Assembly: GCA_016802295.1 (NCBI GenBank)
Contig: JAESIW010000124.1
Span: 372,001-436,000, forward strand
Reading direction: 5' to 3'
Source: Brachionus rotundiformis
Taxonomy: Eukaryota; Rotifera; Eurotatoria; Ploima; Brachionidae
Length of the DNA stretch: 64,000 bases
Shown here: positions 1-11,430 of the stretch, piece after piece
Position numbering within the stretch: the first letter of the stretch is position 1
How the letters are laid out: every line of letters begins with the position of its first letter
Translations under genes and position numbers: made by a program
The notes under the pieces: model-generated
Told to the model about the DNA's origin: nothing
Databases searched by the model: none
What the model saw: the letters and a program-made list of their open reading frames with translations, nothing else

Positions 1-442
1 TGCCAAGGTGTGCGGCGTGTCCATACTCAGAGCTGGCGAGTGCTTGGAGCCAGCTTTGTGTGAAGTGTTCAAGAATGCCATAATTGGAAAGATTTTGATA
101 CAGACAAATGAGATGACCGGTGAGCCAGAGCTTCACTATTTGAGATTGCCAAGCGAGATCAAGAACATGATTGTGCTGATAATGGACGCCACATTGGCCA
201 CAGGGGCGGCTGCTATGATGGCCATCAGGGTCTTGTTGGACCACTCTGTGGAGGAAAAGAACATTATTCTGGTCTCGTTGCTGATGGCCGAGCAAGGCGT
301 GCACAATGTGGCCTATGCGTTTCCAAAGGTGCGAATTGTGACCACTGCTGTTGATCCAGAGCTCAATGACTACTGTTACATAATGCCAGGCATGGGAAAT
401 TTTGGAGACAGATATTTCGGCACTGAAAAAGATGATATCTGA
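1..442 (+). CDS. UCKL1 left-arm copy, 3' end only (cut by window start)
   Basis: This is the last ~146 codons of a uridine-cytidine kinase-like protein, ending in a TGA at 440-442. It covers the C-terminal uracil phosphoribosyltransferase-like domain, with GVSILRAGECLEPAL and the PRPP-loop-like MDATLATGAAAMMA, and ends in NFGDRYFGTEKDDI. I read it as identical at nucleotide level to the 3' end of the complete gene at 13351-14933 on the other strand. The match continues through the 3' flank to about 686 with a few differences. An AATAAA-type polyadenylation signal lies about 10 bases after the stop. The 5' part is outside the window, so I cannot tell whether this copy is complete. It is the outer end of the left arm of the 7-kb-axis inverted duplication. 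Confidence 0.85.
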   Translation, partial: AKVCGVSILRAGECLEPALCEVFKNAIIGKILIQTNEMTGEPELHYLRLPSEIKNMIVLIMDATLATGAAAMMAIRVLLDHSVEEKNIILVSLLMAEQGVHNVAYAFPKVRIVTTAVDPELNDYCYIMPGMGNFGDRYFGTEKDDI

Positions 443-844
443 TTCAAAAAAATAAATAAAAGACTTAATTATATATCTTGTTTTATCTCACTCAATATTT
501 TAATTGTGTTCTCTTTTTTTTTTATTTTTTGTTGAGATTTTTATTAAGAAATGAATAAAGATTATAATTATATAATTTTATGGTTTAAGACCCGCACGGT
601 CATTTCAATATCAAAAATAAATTCATTACATCTTAATTTTATTTTTTTAAATTTAAATTAAAAAATCTAATCTGTTTGTCATCGATCTGAGGCACTTGAG
701 TCTTTCCGAAACATTTTCATAAAAAATTTCCCAAACAAAAATTTTTAAAAATATGAAAATGTAAAAATGTAAAACTTTCAACATTTTGCCTTTTCTTTTG
801 CAGGTCTTTTTTTTAATGAAAATGTTTTGTTAGGGTCTACCTTC
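443..844. repeat. 3' flank of UCKL1 copy, outer part of inverted repeat
   Basis: Bases 443-686 mirror 13108-13350 with only a few substitutions and one-base length changes, although this is AT-rich untranslated sequence. Similarity stops abruptly after the shared GTCATCGAT at 678-686. From there to 844 the sequence is AT-rich with no feature I can name. Confidence 0.75.
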
Positions 845-1230
845 TGATTCAGCTACACAAAATACAGCATGGACATGATCAAGTAAAATTCATTAATGGA
901 GATCAAAAGCTTCCCTCAGATGGCCTTGATAGCCCAGCTGGGAATATCAGAACTTGTCGCATGGCAACCCAACGACAGCTAGTCCGAAACTGTGGAGTGA
1001 GGCACAACTTTTTCACAAATCGAACGGCAGAATATTGGAACGCTTTAGATGAAGTGGCCAAGAGCGTGACGAACACAAAAATCTTCAAAATAAGAATTGA
1101 CAAGATGCTACAATAATAATTGGTCTTAGGCTATTAAAGTGGGGCGACTACGTGCGTAACTACTTGGAAACAAGCTACAGCATTACGCTACTACTACCTT
1201 CCCTATCTTAAATCCGAAACTTTTTTTTCT
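845..1230 (+). mobile_element. LINE (non-LTR retrotransposon) 3'-end relic
   Basis: Translation of 845-1118 on the plus strand resembles the C-terminal tail of CR1/L2-like LINE reverse-transcriptase proteins: LIQLHKIQHG near the start, then RHNFFTNRTAEYWNALDEVA and a final IFKIRIDKML before tandem stops. The family hallmark is an arginine-rich stretch, an F-NR--WN-L motif and a terminal FK--LDK. The GC-richer tail to about 1230 would be its 3' UTR. It is 5' truncated, as is usual for LINE insertions. It has no counterpart in the right arm, so it probably arrived after the inverted duplication. Confidence 0.65.
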
Positions 1231-2329
1231 GACCAATCCTTTTTTGGTCTTTATTCTTAATCCTGCTTGGCAAACAAAAAAACATTTTTGAATTTAAGAA
1301 TATCTTTTGGCGAAAAAGTAAGTGTCTACCTCAATGCAGTTGGCTCCATTAAGTCATTTGGCGAAATCGTAAAGACTGAACTGTAAAAATAAGTAGAAAT
1401 TTTAACTGGCAATCAAGGTTAAAATTTTTACTGATTTTTGTCAGATGATCAACTGTCTCAAATCACCACTTTTCAGAAATTATAGGGAGTGGTATAAATC
1501 CTTAAAAATAATAAATATTTGCCTAAGCTAAACCATCTCTATGTTTAAAAATTTCATGTCATATTTTAAATAAAACAAAAATAGATTATGAAACGAAATA
1601 CAATGAACAATAAACAAAACAAAATAAAAAAAGAATCAAGAAAGAGCATTCTACTACTTAGAAGGTAACAAAAACATACCTAATAATTTAATTTTAAAAC
1701 ATTTAAAAAAAAACATTTGGATTTTATTTAAATAGAATCAGTGGCTAAATATGTTTTTTTCAATAACACGAAATTTGTTTTTAGACAATTCAAGAGAGGA
1801 AAATAATCAAGCAAGTTAAAAAGAATTTATTACAAAGAAAACTAAAGAATTTAGAAATAAAAACAAAACTTTAAATTTTGAATAAACTAAAAGAAACTGT
1901 AATTTCGCTGAAAAATCTTACCATTCTTTTGAACCTGCTGTAAAATATAAACTAACAATATTATTGGTATTCGGACGAAAACATTTACTCAATTTGAGAT
2001 ACATGTGCTTAACAACTAATATTAATTGAATTATTAATTAATTTAATAAGAAAAGAGAATATGCTTTTATTTCGGCTCATAAATATGATGTAATTTTTGG
2101 TAATTATTAAATTACAATTTCATGTTTGTCCAATAGTAAAGAAAAATTATTAGAACTTTAATAGTGAATTTTTCATTTCCAAAATTAAAATGTCTAAAAG
2201 AATACTTCAAAAATTTTTGAAAACAAAAGTTTTTGTTTCTTAGAAAATAATCTTAATTTCATCTTTGATTTCATCTAAAACTTTTTACTATAAATTTAAT
2301 CAAAAATATGAATGCATTTAACTCAAAAA
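1231..2329. other. AT-rich intergenic region upstream of protease A
   Basis: No gene is visible. The last ~180 bases (about 2150-2329) are shared with the upstream region of protease B (10526-10690, inverted) and with a third copy at about 10850-11030. This marks them as the duplicated promoter/5' UTR block. Confidence 0.6.
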
Positions 2330-3253
2330 ATGAAGACAATTTGTTTAATTTTACTTTTAAAAATATTCATTAGCACAACATCAAGTTCTAACATAAATCC
2401 TCCCGAATGTGGAAGGAGAATTAGTGAAATTAAAAAAAACAAGGAAAATAAAATAGTTGGTGGTGAAGAAGCTGTTTTAGAAGATTGGGGTTGGCAGATT
2501 GCTTTATACAGATATGGTACTTTTATATGCGGTGGTTCATTAATAAATTCTGAATGGGTAGTTACTGCTGCACATTGTGTGTATTATTTTCCATTTACAT
2601 CTATTTATAACGTACATTTGGGTGTTCATGATCGCTCTAATCCTGAATCATATTCTGTGACAAGATCCGTTTCACAATTAATCATTCATTCATCCTACAA
2701 CACTCTAAATTATCACAATGATATTGCCCTTTTAAAGCTTAGTGTAAGTAAATATTAGCTTAAAAACAAGGTATAATTCATTAGTGTAAAACTTTAATAA
2801 TTAAAGGAGCCAGTTGAGTTTATTGACCAAATATTGCCGATTTGTCTACCCGATCAAAACTGGGATTTTTCGGAGAAAATAAGCTGGTCTACTGGATGGG
2901 GAAGATTAGCTTACGGTGGTTTATTATCAAATAAGCTAATGCAATTTGAATCGAAAATATTGACTAGTGAGGCGTGTGCAGAACGATATAAAATTTTAGA
3001 CCCTCCAATATTTGATTCATTAGTTAATGTTTGTGCAGGTGGAAATGGAAAAAGTATTTGCAATGGAGATTCGGGAGGTCCATTAGTAGTTAAAGTAGAA
3101 AATAAATGGTTTTTGGCTGGAATTTCGAGTTGGATTTTAACAAACGGAACTGTTGGATGCTTTGATGGTGGCTCATTTGCAAAAGCAAGTTATTACACTA
3201 ATTGGATTAAAGAAAATTTAGATGGTAAGTTTTTTTTAGAATTTTATTTCTAA
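2330..3253 (+). CDS. Secreted S1A (chymotrypsin-fold) serine protease, copy A
   Basis: Two exons, 2330-2743 and 2807-3253, with a 63-bp GT-AG intron, give 286 residues. An N-terminal hydrophobic signal peptide (MKTICLILLLKIFIS) is followed by a propeptide and the IVGG activation site. The catalytic triad is present: His in TAAHC, Asp in NDIALLKL, Ser in GDSGGP. Counting back from the catalytic Ser, chymotrypsin position 189 is Ser rather than Asp, followed by Ile and Cys. The S1 pocket is therefore not trypsin-like; a chymotrypsin-like preference is an inference. I start at 2330 because copy B has a stop between the corresponding upstream ATG and this one. Probably an extracellular or digestive enzyme. 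It has a close mirror copy at 9620-10525. Confidence 0.85.
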
Positions 3254-3930
3254 ATTACTGAACAAGTATAAAAGATTAAATAAATTGATTTATTTAACTT
3301 GTTTGAATAAGAGATATTTTTTAGATACTCCATTATTTTCATTATTTATTTTAACTACGTTTTTTTGAAGAAAATTCATCAAAATTATCAACATCATCAT
3401 CATTTTCAGTGAGTATTACATCAAAATTGTCAATTTTTATTTTCCATATATCAAATATTTTGCTTATGTGTATTACAAGACAAATTATTTAATTTTTTTA
3501 TATCGAAAATAATTCCTAACTGTCAATTATTAATTTAATATATTTTTTTATAAACGTTTGCCAGAAATAAAGCTTCACTTTAAATTTTTCATTAAAAATA
3601 AACTTTAAAAATAAAATCTGAATTTTCATTTTTCAAAATGGTCTAAAATTTTCCAAAAAAAAATTTAATTACTTAATCACTTTTCCTGACCAGATCTCAA
3701 AAAAAATGATATATTGCTTTGTTTTACTATAGTACTTATTTTTTTCCTTCTCTAATATAATTCTTTTATTAACAGACAATTTCACGCAATTTTTTGCGTT
3801 TTTTAAAAAAAATTTTTATTTCTAAAACCGAAAAACAAAAATTTTTTTTAAATATTATTGTTTTCTCTGATAAAAATAATATAATAAGATAAACAAATAA
3901 TTTTGTTTTAATTTAAGCATCAATCATCTA
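3254..3930. repeat. AT-rich 3' flank of protease A, partly shared with right arm
   Basis: Noncoding. About 3290-3640 mirrors 9230-9590 with many small differences. This includes a short CAT/ATC microsatellite at about 3385-3402 that is longer in the right arm. The remainder is A/T-rich without recognisable content. Confidence 0.55.
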
Positions 3931-4470
3931 AAATTTTCAAGTAAGCCTTTAGCATACTTCTGGTTATTATTAATTCATTCTTCATGTTTCCAATATTTTT
4001 TTGCATATTATTCCGCAAATACTAAAAAATCTTTCTATACAAGCACTTAAAACATGAATGTTTAATAGCACTAGAGCTAATCTTGCTAGTCTTGGGATTT
4101 CATACACGTATTGATTTCAAAATGTCATTTTGATAATTCTTGTTAAAATATCATTTTGGCAAAGAATATTTGCCAATTTTAAAATCTCTTTCTCAAGTTC
4201 AACTTCGATATCGTAGATTTCAGGTTCCTTATTTTTTTTTGCGTTTTACCATCTTTCATTAACTCCTAACATTGCTTCATTGTCTGTCTGCTGAATTTTG
4301 GGTAGAAGTAATTTTGAAAAGGTTGTGTCTTTGCCATATTCAGTATCATCAAAGAAAAACTTCAAGTAAACCGACTTAAGAGAGTGAAAGCCTTTTCTAA
4401 CTAGATTTTGACAAAATTCTTCTCCAATATAGCTTTTGACTGTTGTCAGATTAATAAAACAAATCTTGAA
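3930..4470 (-). mobile_element. hAT-family transposase relic (C-terminal dimerisation domain)
   Basis: Read on the minus strand, about 4470-3950 encodes a broken hAT transposase C-terminus. The recognisable part is YEIPRLARLALVLLNIHVLS followed by ACIERFFSICG, matching the hAT dimerisation pattern (FP-LA-LA---L-I---SA--ERFFS-G). In-frame stops interrupt it, including one where a Trp is expected just before NQYVYEIP. It occurs only in the left arm and accounts for much of the extra ~1.2 kb there, so it is a post-duplication insertion that has since decayed. Confidence 0.6.
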
Positions 4471-4889
4471 AATTTTAATGTTTAAAATAATATAAAGCTA
4501 TTATTAGCCTGATATATCTGATTTAAACTCATACTTAAATTTTTCTTTAAAGCAAATATTTAAAAGAATAGCTAGTATTTCAAATTCAGGTTCTAAATCC
4601 ATATTTTCCAGGCTAAAGCATCTAATTCTATTTAGGCCTGGTATTAAATGCGAGATCGACAAATAACTATTCTGAAACGTTAGTTTGGGTTTAGGTTAAA
4701 ATTTTCAACCTCAATCAATCATTAAAATTTTACCTAACCAAATTTTCTATGATTACATTTGAGAATTCAAGCAAAAAAATGAAACTTGAAATATTTTTTT
4801 AAAATTTTTTTTTAACTTCTATTTTTTTGTTTTTCACTCTTATAAAAAAAATTTCAATTTTATTTAAAAAAGGCTTTATTTTCGTTTAA
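4471..4889. other. AT-rich sequence, nothing recognised
   Basis: No coding potential or RNA seen. A weak inverted pair (TTAGGTTAAAATTTT near 4694 against AAAATTTTACCTAA near 4726) is the only structure noticed. It may belong to the flank of the hAT insertion. Confidence 0.4.
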
Positions 4890-5350
4890 ATATCTGATTA
4901 TTAACTAGTTCTATTAAGTATTTAAATTTTTTGAAAATTTTATTTAAAATAAAATAAACATTATACCAAAAAAATTATTAATCTAGATTTTTATTTACCA
5001 ACAACATCTAAATAAATATATCTAAAACTATTCTTTAATCAATTTAAAAAAAGTCAATTTGTTTATCACATGGATTTTCTATTGTGTACTTAATTGTAAT
5101 TTCCTCACTTTTGCCAGATAAAATTTCCAAATTAAACTCTAAATTGTTTTCTTTGTTCAATTTAATATTTGGATTATTTTTCAAATTAGGCTCCAAAAGC
5201 TTAACTTGTACCTTATCATCAGAACTCAATGGTAAATTATCAATTAAAAGTATTTTGGCTTTGTTTTGACCAGTGTTTTTGACCTCAATTATCTGAACAT
5301 ATGTGGTTGATGAAGTTTTGCTCACAAATCCATGCCGAGTTGTGTATTTA
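4890..5350 (-). pseudogene. Truncated 3' fragment of the DUF4139 gene (inner end of left arm)
   Basis: On the minus strand, 5350-5044 carries the last ~100 codons of the DUF4139 gene at 7310-8997, from the TTRHGFVSKTSST segment to the stop. I found no difference over about 300 bases. The copied 3' flank continues to about 4890 with moderate divergence. At 5350 homology ends abruptly in mid-exon, so there is no start and no upstream exon; it is a dead fragment. This is the inner breakpoint of the inverted duplication. Confidence 0.85.
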
Positions 5351-6302
5351 GTTGTGTATTATAAAACTATTTAGTTGTTTGAAATTAGTTATTTTAATTT
5401 TAGGATATGATATGTTAGAAAAGAAGATGCTCACGCAAAATACACATTAAAAGGCTTTATTGTATTTTGATAATTAGCTTTTATTATTTAAAAATAAAAC
5501 GCTATAAAAGAAAACCAGAATTCTTTAACTTTTTCCTACAACATTACAGAAGACCAATTGTGAGGGATCAAACTATGAATTTAATAAATTTAATTTTATT
5601 AGTTTCTCAATAAATTTTTAAAAAATGTAAACAAATCAATACTTTTATTAAGATATTATATTAGTAATTTTTTTATAAAGCTGAGAACCTAATGACAATT
5701 TTAAAAATCTTTTGAAATTTTCAAGTTGTTTATACGAAACCATATGTTTTGCTGAATTTACAATAGCTGTTTTCTTCAAATCTTAAATTGGCTTTTACTG
5801 ATCTTAAAAAGATCATGATAAGACTTTGTCCAAGATCATGGGTAACTTCCAGTCAACTGGAATAGATTTTCATTCAAGCATTCATTATAAAGAAATATGG
5901 AAAATATAATTTGTTTATAAAACATCTATTCTTTTATCTCCATGGCAAAAATTTGCACCATCAATTTATTTTGGTCGAATAAGCATATTAAAGCCAATAC
6001 ATATCCATAACTGTAAATGGTCTTGAAATAAGCAACAAGATGTCTGATTACATTTTTTTTTATCTAAATGTTTTTAAACAAAAATGGGTGTGTTCTATTA
6101 ATAATGATTTAAAAAAATAAAATGGAGTTTAAATTTTATTAAAAATAAACTTTTTTCCTGATTTGAAAAAAATAGACCAACCATCGCCTAAGGATTGTTT
6201 GGACATGGCAAAAAAATATTCCTCAAAAGCAATTAGTTTATTAATATTCACATAGTTAAAAAAGGGGATAAATTTTACAAGATAAATTATCTATCTATCA
6301 AA
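5351..6302. other. Spacer of the inverted duplication, AT-rich
   Basis: No gene recognised. It contains short hairpin-like stretches (for example GATCTTAAAAAGATC near 5801) but no domain, tRNA or transposon signature that I can see. It lies downstream of GABARAP, so the part near 6300 is that gene's 3' flank. Confidence 0.4.
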
Positions 6303-6653
6303 CTATCCATAAACACTCTCGTCACTGTAAGCAATGTACAAAAACTTATCCTCGTCGGCAAACTGCTGGTAAAGCGAACCAATGGTGGTCGAAGTGGGTG
6401 GAATTTGATTGTTAACAAAGAAAAACAACGCGTCCTCGGCTCTCAATTGAATTCGCTTGCGTATCAGAAAGTAAAATTGACCAACTGTAAGATCCTGTGG
6501 ACACAAGTACTTCTTCTTGTCCAAGTCGCATATTCTCGACTTGGGCGCCTTTTCCACTATAATTGGCACTCTATCCGGATACTTTTTGCGAATCCGTTCT
6601 CCTTCTTCGCGTCTCTTTTCAAAAGTCTTCTCTTCCTTGAATTCCCATTTCAT
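6303..6653 (-). CDS. GABARAP: GABARAP / Atg8 ubiquitin-like autophagy modifier
   Basis: A single-exon 116-residue protein with the full Atg8/GABARAP fold: an N-terminal helical extension (MKWEFKEEKTFEKR), YPDRVPIIVEKAPKS, the LIR-binding KKKYLCPQDLTVGQF segment, and LYIAYSDESVYG. Atg8 proteins are conjugated through a C-terminal Gly to phosphatidylethanolamine on autophagosome membranes. The usual length is 117, because GABARAP carries one extra residue after the Gly that Atg4 removes. Here the codon after Gly116 is a TAG stop, so the Gly is already exposed. The gene lies in the spacer between the inverted arms and is transcribed away from the DUF4139 gene. Confidence 0.95.
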   Translation of the reverse strand: MKWEFKEEKTFEKRREEGERIRKKYPDRVPIIVEKAPKSRICDLDKKKYLCPQDLTVGQFYFLIRKRIQLRAEDALFFFVNNQIPPTSTTIGSLYQQFADEDKFLYIAYSDESVYG

Positions 6654-7309
6654 TTTTTTTTTATTTTTGTTTTAAAAATATTTTAAATTATCTTAATAAA
6701 AATTTTTTTTTTAAATGACGCATTGATCAAAATAAAGAGGCTTTTTACTAAATACGAAATATATGATTAATAATTAGTGAATAATTGTCTATTTACACAA
6801 TTTATTCTTTTCATACACTCATAATTTATGTAAATTTAAAATAATTAATTAGAGAAATTTAATTTAGTTTCATAATAAACTTAAAGTTTGCTAGCTTGAC
6901 CAAGCTAAATGGGTCAGCATACAAATATCTGATTTTTTTGCGGCCAATGTTGGTTGCCAGGTGGCCACATTAGTATGTGGTGTTTTTTGTTTGTCTCAGA
7001 AAGTTCCAAATAAATTTTCCACCTAATATGGTCATACGAATTTTTTTGTATCTTCTATTTAACAAAAAAATTAGTTGAAAATTTTATTTAATTAATTTAA
7101 AAAAAATTAATTTTTCTAGCTACATAAAAGATAATAAAAAACATAATATACTTTTAAAATAATTTAAAATTTCTTGAATTTTTGAAATTCCATGTTAATT
7201 TATAGTGTTTAATAAATTATTAATGTTTTTTTGTTGTGAGTTAATGAGAACTATGATTCAAAAATTCTAAGCTCAGAAATTATTAATTGTGGAAATAGTT
7301 TGGCAAAAA
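6654..7309. promoter_or_regulatory. Divergent intergenic region between GABARAP and DUF4139 gene
   Basis: This 656-bp stretch separates two genes transcribed in opposite directions, so it should hold both promoters. A GC-richer block at about 6890-7020 stands out from its AT-rich surroundings. I cannot assign specific factor sites. Confidence 0.5.
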
Positions 7310-8997
7310 ATGAGCAAAAAATATGAGCTAAAGTCTCTTGAATGCGAACAAGTGGTGGTGTTCCAGGATAGAGCTGAAGTAAAACGAGTTCTAAAGACCA
7401 GCATTGGAAAAGGTGAAAATGAAATCATTTTGACCAATGTGACGTCTTCCATAGACAAAGATTCGGTTCGTGTGGAGGGCAAAGGCAATGGGTCCATTAT
7501 AGATGTCATATGTGAAAGCAAAAGTGTTCACATTGACCAAAATGAAACAAATGAAAAGCTCAAAAATGCCAAATTGGTAATCAAAGAAGCCGAAGACCAA
7601 GTTCAGCAGGCCAAACTTAAGCTGGAAAGAATAGACAAGAAATCCCAAGTGGTAAATGAATTTGCAAATACTCTGTCAAAGTCAACCAATGCACAAAAGC
7701 CCGAGGTGGCGCTGGCACCGCAAAATGTTGACAGCTTTTTGTCATTTATTGATTTATATTCATCTAAGATGGAAATTTTTGACCAAGAAAAGCTTTCCGT
7801 TCAAAATGAATTGGCAAATTTGGAAGAAAAATTAACTGTATGCAAACAAAACCATGACCAACTGGCGTCTGCCAGTAATTTTGAGCAAAATATGTATGCT
7901 TTTAAACTAAGATGAGGAAATTTTTTAAATTTGTATTGTTTAAAAGAGAAATAACCATTCTGGTCGAAGGGTCAGAGAATTGTGATATTCAGTTGAACAT
8001 TTCATACTTGGTCTATAATGCATCTTGGAGTCCAAAGTATGACATAAGAGCTTATGGTAAAGAAAAGTCAATGACCATAAAATATTTCGGCCTGATAAAG
8101 CAAGCAACTGGTGAAGATTGGATTGATACAAAACTAAGCTTATCAACAGCGGTGCCTTCAATTGGTGGCAATGTGCCTAAGCTCCAGACACAAAATGTTT
8201 CCATAAGGCCAAAATACAGATCTCCTCGTACTCAAAATTTTCAACTCAAGGCTAAAAAATCATTTCAACTTAGTTCAGCTGGTTTGTGTATGGATGAAGA
8301 TAACTTGGTTGCCGAACGATCTGAATTGAGCTCAATGAATGACATTAGGATAGAAGCTCATGCCAGCTTAATTGGTTCAACAGTAAATTTTAATATTTTG
8401 CGAAAGTCCAATATTCCTTCAGATAACAAAACTCACAATGTTCTGATAGCAAACATTGGTCTTTGTCCAGAATTTGAGTATGAAACTGTGCCAAAAATAA
8501 ACAGCCATGCATACATAAAAGCAAAAGTTAAAAACACGTCCGAATTTGCGCTATTAGCTGGACCAGCAAATGTCTTTCTGGATAATAACTTTGTGGCCAA
8601 GACCAATTTGGACGCGTACAGTCCACAAGAAGAGTTAAATCTGTCACTTGGCGTAGACCCGGCTATTAGAATTGACTATAAGCCGGTTAATAAATACACA
8701 ACTCGGCATGGATTTGTGAGCAAAACTTCATCAACCACATATGTTCAGATAATTGAGGTCAAAAACACTGGTCAAAACAAAGCCAAAATACTTTTAATTG
8801 ATAATTTACCATTGAGTTCTGATGATAAGGTACAAGTTAAGCTTTTGGAGCCTAATTTGAAAAATAATCCAAATATTAAATTGAACAAAGAAAACAATTT
8901 AGAGTTTAATTTGGAAATTTTATCTGGCAAAAGTGAGGAAATTACAATTAAGTACACAATAGAAAATCCATGTGATAAACAAATTGACTTTTTTTAA
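7310..8997 (+). CDS. DUF4140/DUF4139 (F37C4.5-like) protein
   Basis: Two exons, 7310-7893 and 7947-8997, with a 53-bp intron, give about 544 residues. The N-terminal DUF4140-like part (VVVFQDRAEVKRVLK, GKGENEIILTNV) is followed by a coiled-coil-like region rich in Lys/Glu, then the DUF4139-type beta-rich domain (LNISYLVYNASWSPKYDIRA, GLIKQATGEDWIDTKLSLST). The family occurs in bacteria and eukaryotes and its biochemical role is not established. I start at 7310 (MSKKYELK); an in-frame ATG at 7289 is possible. The intron is inferred because the frame must shift there to reach the conserved EITILVEG. The last ~100 codons are duplicated in inverted orientation at 5044-5350. Confidence 0.85.
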
Positions 8998-9619
8998 ATT
9001 GATTAAAGAATAGTTTTAGATATATTTGTTTAGATGTTCTAGATTAATATTTTTTTTAGTATAATGTTTATTTTATTAGCATTTATTTTATTTTAAATAA
9101 AATTTTTTAATAAATTTAAATACTTAATAGAACTTGTTAATAATGGAATTATATTTCGAAGAGAAAAAAATTAGAAGTTAATTTTTTGTTGAAAAAATTT
9201 TAGATCATTTTGATAAATGAAAATTTAGATTTTATCTTTAAATTTTATTTTTAATGAAAAATTTAAAGTGAAGCTTTATTCTTGGCAAATGTTTAGAAAA
9301 AATTAATTAATAATTGACAATAAGGAATTATTGTCCATATAAAAAACTCTTTTATATGGAACTTAAACAATTTGTCTTGTAATACACATAAGCAAAATAT
9401 TTGATATTTGGAAAATAAAAATTGAAAAGTTTGATGCTATATTAATTGAAATTGATGATGATGACATTGATGACGATGATGATGATGATGTTGATGATGG
9501 CGATGAATTTTCTTAAAAAAACGTAATTAAAATAAATAATGAAAATAATGGACTAGTTAAATAAATCAATTTATTTCAATTTATCTTTTATACTTGTTAA
9601 TTAATTTAGAAATAAAACA
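8998..9619. repeat. Right-arm intergenic with (GAT)n microsatellite
   Basis: This is the 3' flank shared with the left arm (about 4890-5043 and 3290-3640, inverted). A GAT/GAC-type trinucleotide tract at about 9453-9507 is longer than its left-arm counterpart, which indicates slippage after duplication. No gene is visible. Confidence 0.6.
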
Positions 9620-10525
9620 CTAAAAAAATTTACCATCTAAATTTTCTTTAATCCAATCAGTGTAATAACTTGCTTTTGCAAATGAGCCACCATCAAAGCA
9701 TCCAACAGTTCCGTTTGCTAAAATCCAACTCGAAATTCCAGCCAAAAACCATTTATTTTCTACTTTAACTACTAATGGACCGCCCGAATCTCCTTGACAA
9801 ATACTTTTTCCATTTCCACCTGCACAAACATTAACTAATGAATTAAATATTGGAGGATCCAAAATTTTATATCGTTCTGCACACGTATCACTTGTCAATA
9901 TTTTCGATTCAAATTGCATTAGCTTATTTGATAATAAACCACCGTAAGCTAATCTTCCCCATCCAGTAGACCAGCTTATTTTCTCCGAAAAATCAGAATT
10001 TTGTTCAGGCAGACAAATTGGCAATATTTGGTCAATAAACTCAACTGGCTCCTTTAATTATTAAGGTTTTACTTTAAAATTTAAATTAAATGATTTTTAG
10101 TTAATAATTACACTTAGCTTTATCAGGGCAATATCGTTGTGAAGATTAAGAGTGTTGTAGGATGAATGAATGATTAATTGTGAAACGGATCTTGTCACAG
10201 AATATGATTCAGGATTAGAGCGATCATGAACACCCAAATGTACGTTATAAATAGATGTCAATGGAAAATTATTTACACAGTGTGCAGCAGTAACTACCCA
10301 TTGAGAATTAATCAATGAACCACCACATATAAAAGAACCAGATCTGTATAAAGCAATCTGCCAACCCCAATCTTCTGAATCGGCTTCTTCACCACCAACA
10401 ATCTTATTTTCTTTGTTTTTTTTAATTTCACTAATTCTCCTTCCACATTCCGGAGGATTTATGTTAGAGCTTGATGTTGTGCTAAGAAATATTTTTAAAA
10501 GTAAAATTAAACAAATTATTTTCAT
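9620..10525 (-). CDS. Secreted S1A serine protease, copy B
   Basis: Exons 10112-10525 and 9620-10051 on the minus strand, with a 60-bp intron at the same position as in copy A, give 281 residues. Signal peptide, IVGG activation site and catalytic His/Asp/Ser motifs are all intact. The residue at position 189 is again Ser, and position 192 is Gln (ICQGDSGGP) where copy A has Asn. Differences from copy A are scattered (for example NKIVGGEEADSED against AVLED, and VNNFPL against VYYFPF). The pair is therefore diverged but both genes look functional. The C-terminus is a few residues shorter than in copy A. Confidence 0.85.
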
Positions 10526-11430
10526 TTTTTAAGTTAAATGCATTCATTTTTTTGATTAATTTTATAGTAAAAAGTTTTGGACGAAATTAAGAATTTTTTA
10601 TTTAGAAACAAAAAACTTTTGTTTTCAATAATTTTCTAAATATTCGTTTAGACATTTTAATTTAAGAAATTAAAATTTCACTATTAAAATTCTAATAATT
10701 ATTATTAATAACTATTTTATTTTCCTTTGATATGTTTCTTTAAAAAACATAACAAATCAGATCAATATCAATTCTTTTCTTTTATTTTGAATCCAGGAAC
10801 CATATCAATTCTTTACATCTCAATATGATATAAATTTGAATTTCATAGTGTTTTAATAGTGAAATTTTCATTTCTAAAATTAAAATGTCTAAAAGAATAT
10901 TTAGAAAATTATTGAAAACAAAAGTTTTATGTTTCTAAATAAAAAATTCTTAATTTCATCTTTAAATTCATTTTTAATTTCGTCCAAAACTTTTTACTAT
11001 AAAATTAATCAAAAAAATGAATGTATTTAATTAACACTAGAAAATCCGAGGAGTTTTTAAGTTTTAAGAAATTACTCAAAAAAACTAAAAAATAAAATTG
11101 TAAAAATAAAATTTATTTTTGCTCTTGAAATTTTATTTAGAAATTTTTGTAATAAATCAGCCGGACTTTAAGTGTTATAAAAATGAAGATAATTAGTTTA
11201 ATTTTAATTTTAAAAATATTTTACCATAAAAAAGCTAATAACTTTACTTTACTATTGGGCTTTTTTAAAGTTTAAATTTATTTCATATTAAGATATAAAG
11301 AATTGATATGTTTAAAGTATTAATTAAATTTGTAATATATTATGGGACAATGAAAAGACTGCTTTAACTAATTCTTTATTTAACTATATAATTTGAGCAT
11401 AAATAATAATATAAAAGAGTTTCTTATTTT
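10526..11430. repeat. Inverted duplicate of the protease promoter plus signal-peptide fragment
   Basis: The upstream region of protease B (10526-10690) is repeated in inverted orientation at about 10850-11030, ending in the same CGTCCAAAACTTTTTACTAT block and a start-like ATGAATG. Beyond a ~150-base insertion, 11183 onward reads MKIISLILILKIF, a clear relative of the protease signal peptide (MKIICLILLLKIF), before the sequence loses coding sense. This is a third, dead protease 5' end, head-to-head with copy B. The rest to 11430 is AT-rich. Confidence 0.75.

Noticed and set aside
2312..2329. Upstream ATG of protease A as the start
   Set aside because: Copy B has an in-frame stop at the matching place, and the signal peptide fits the downstream ATG.
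3385..9507. CAT/GAT tracts as a regulatory or CRISPR-like repeat
   Set aside because: Simple trinucleotide microsatellites without spacers; length difference explained by slippage.
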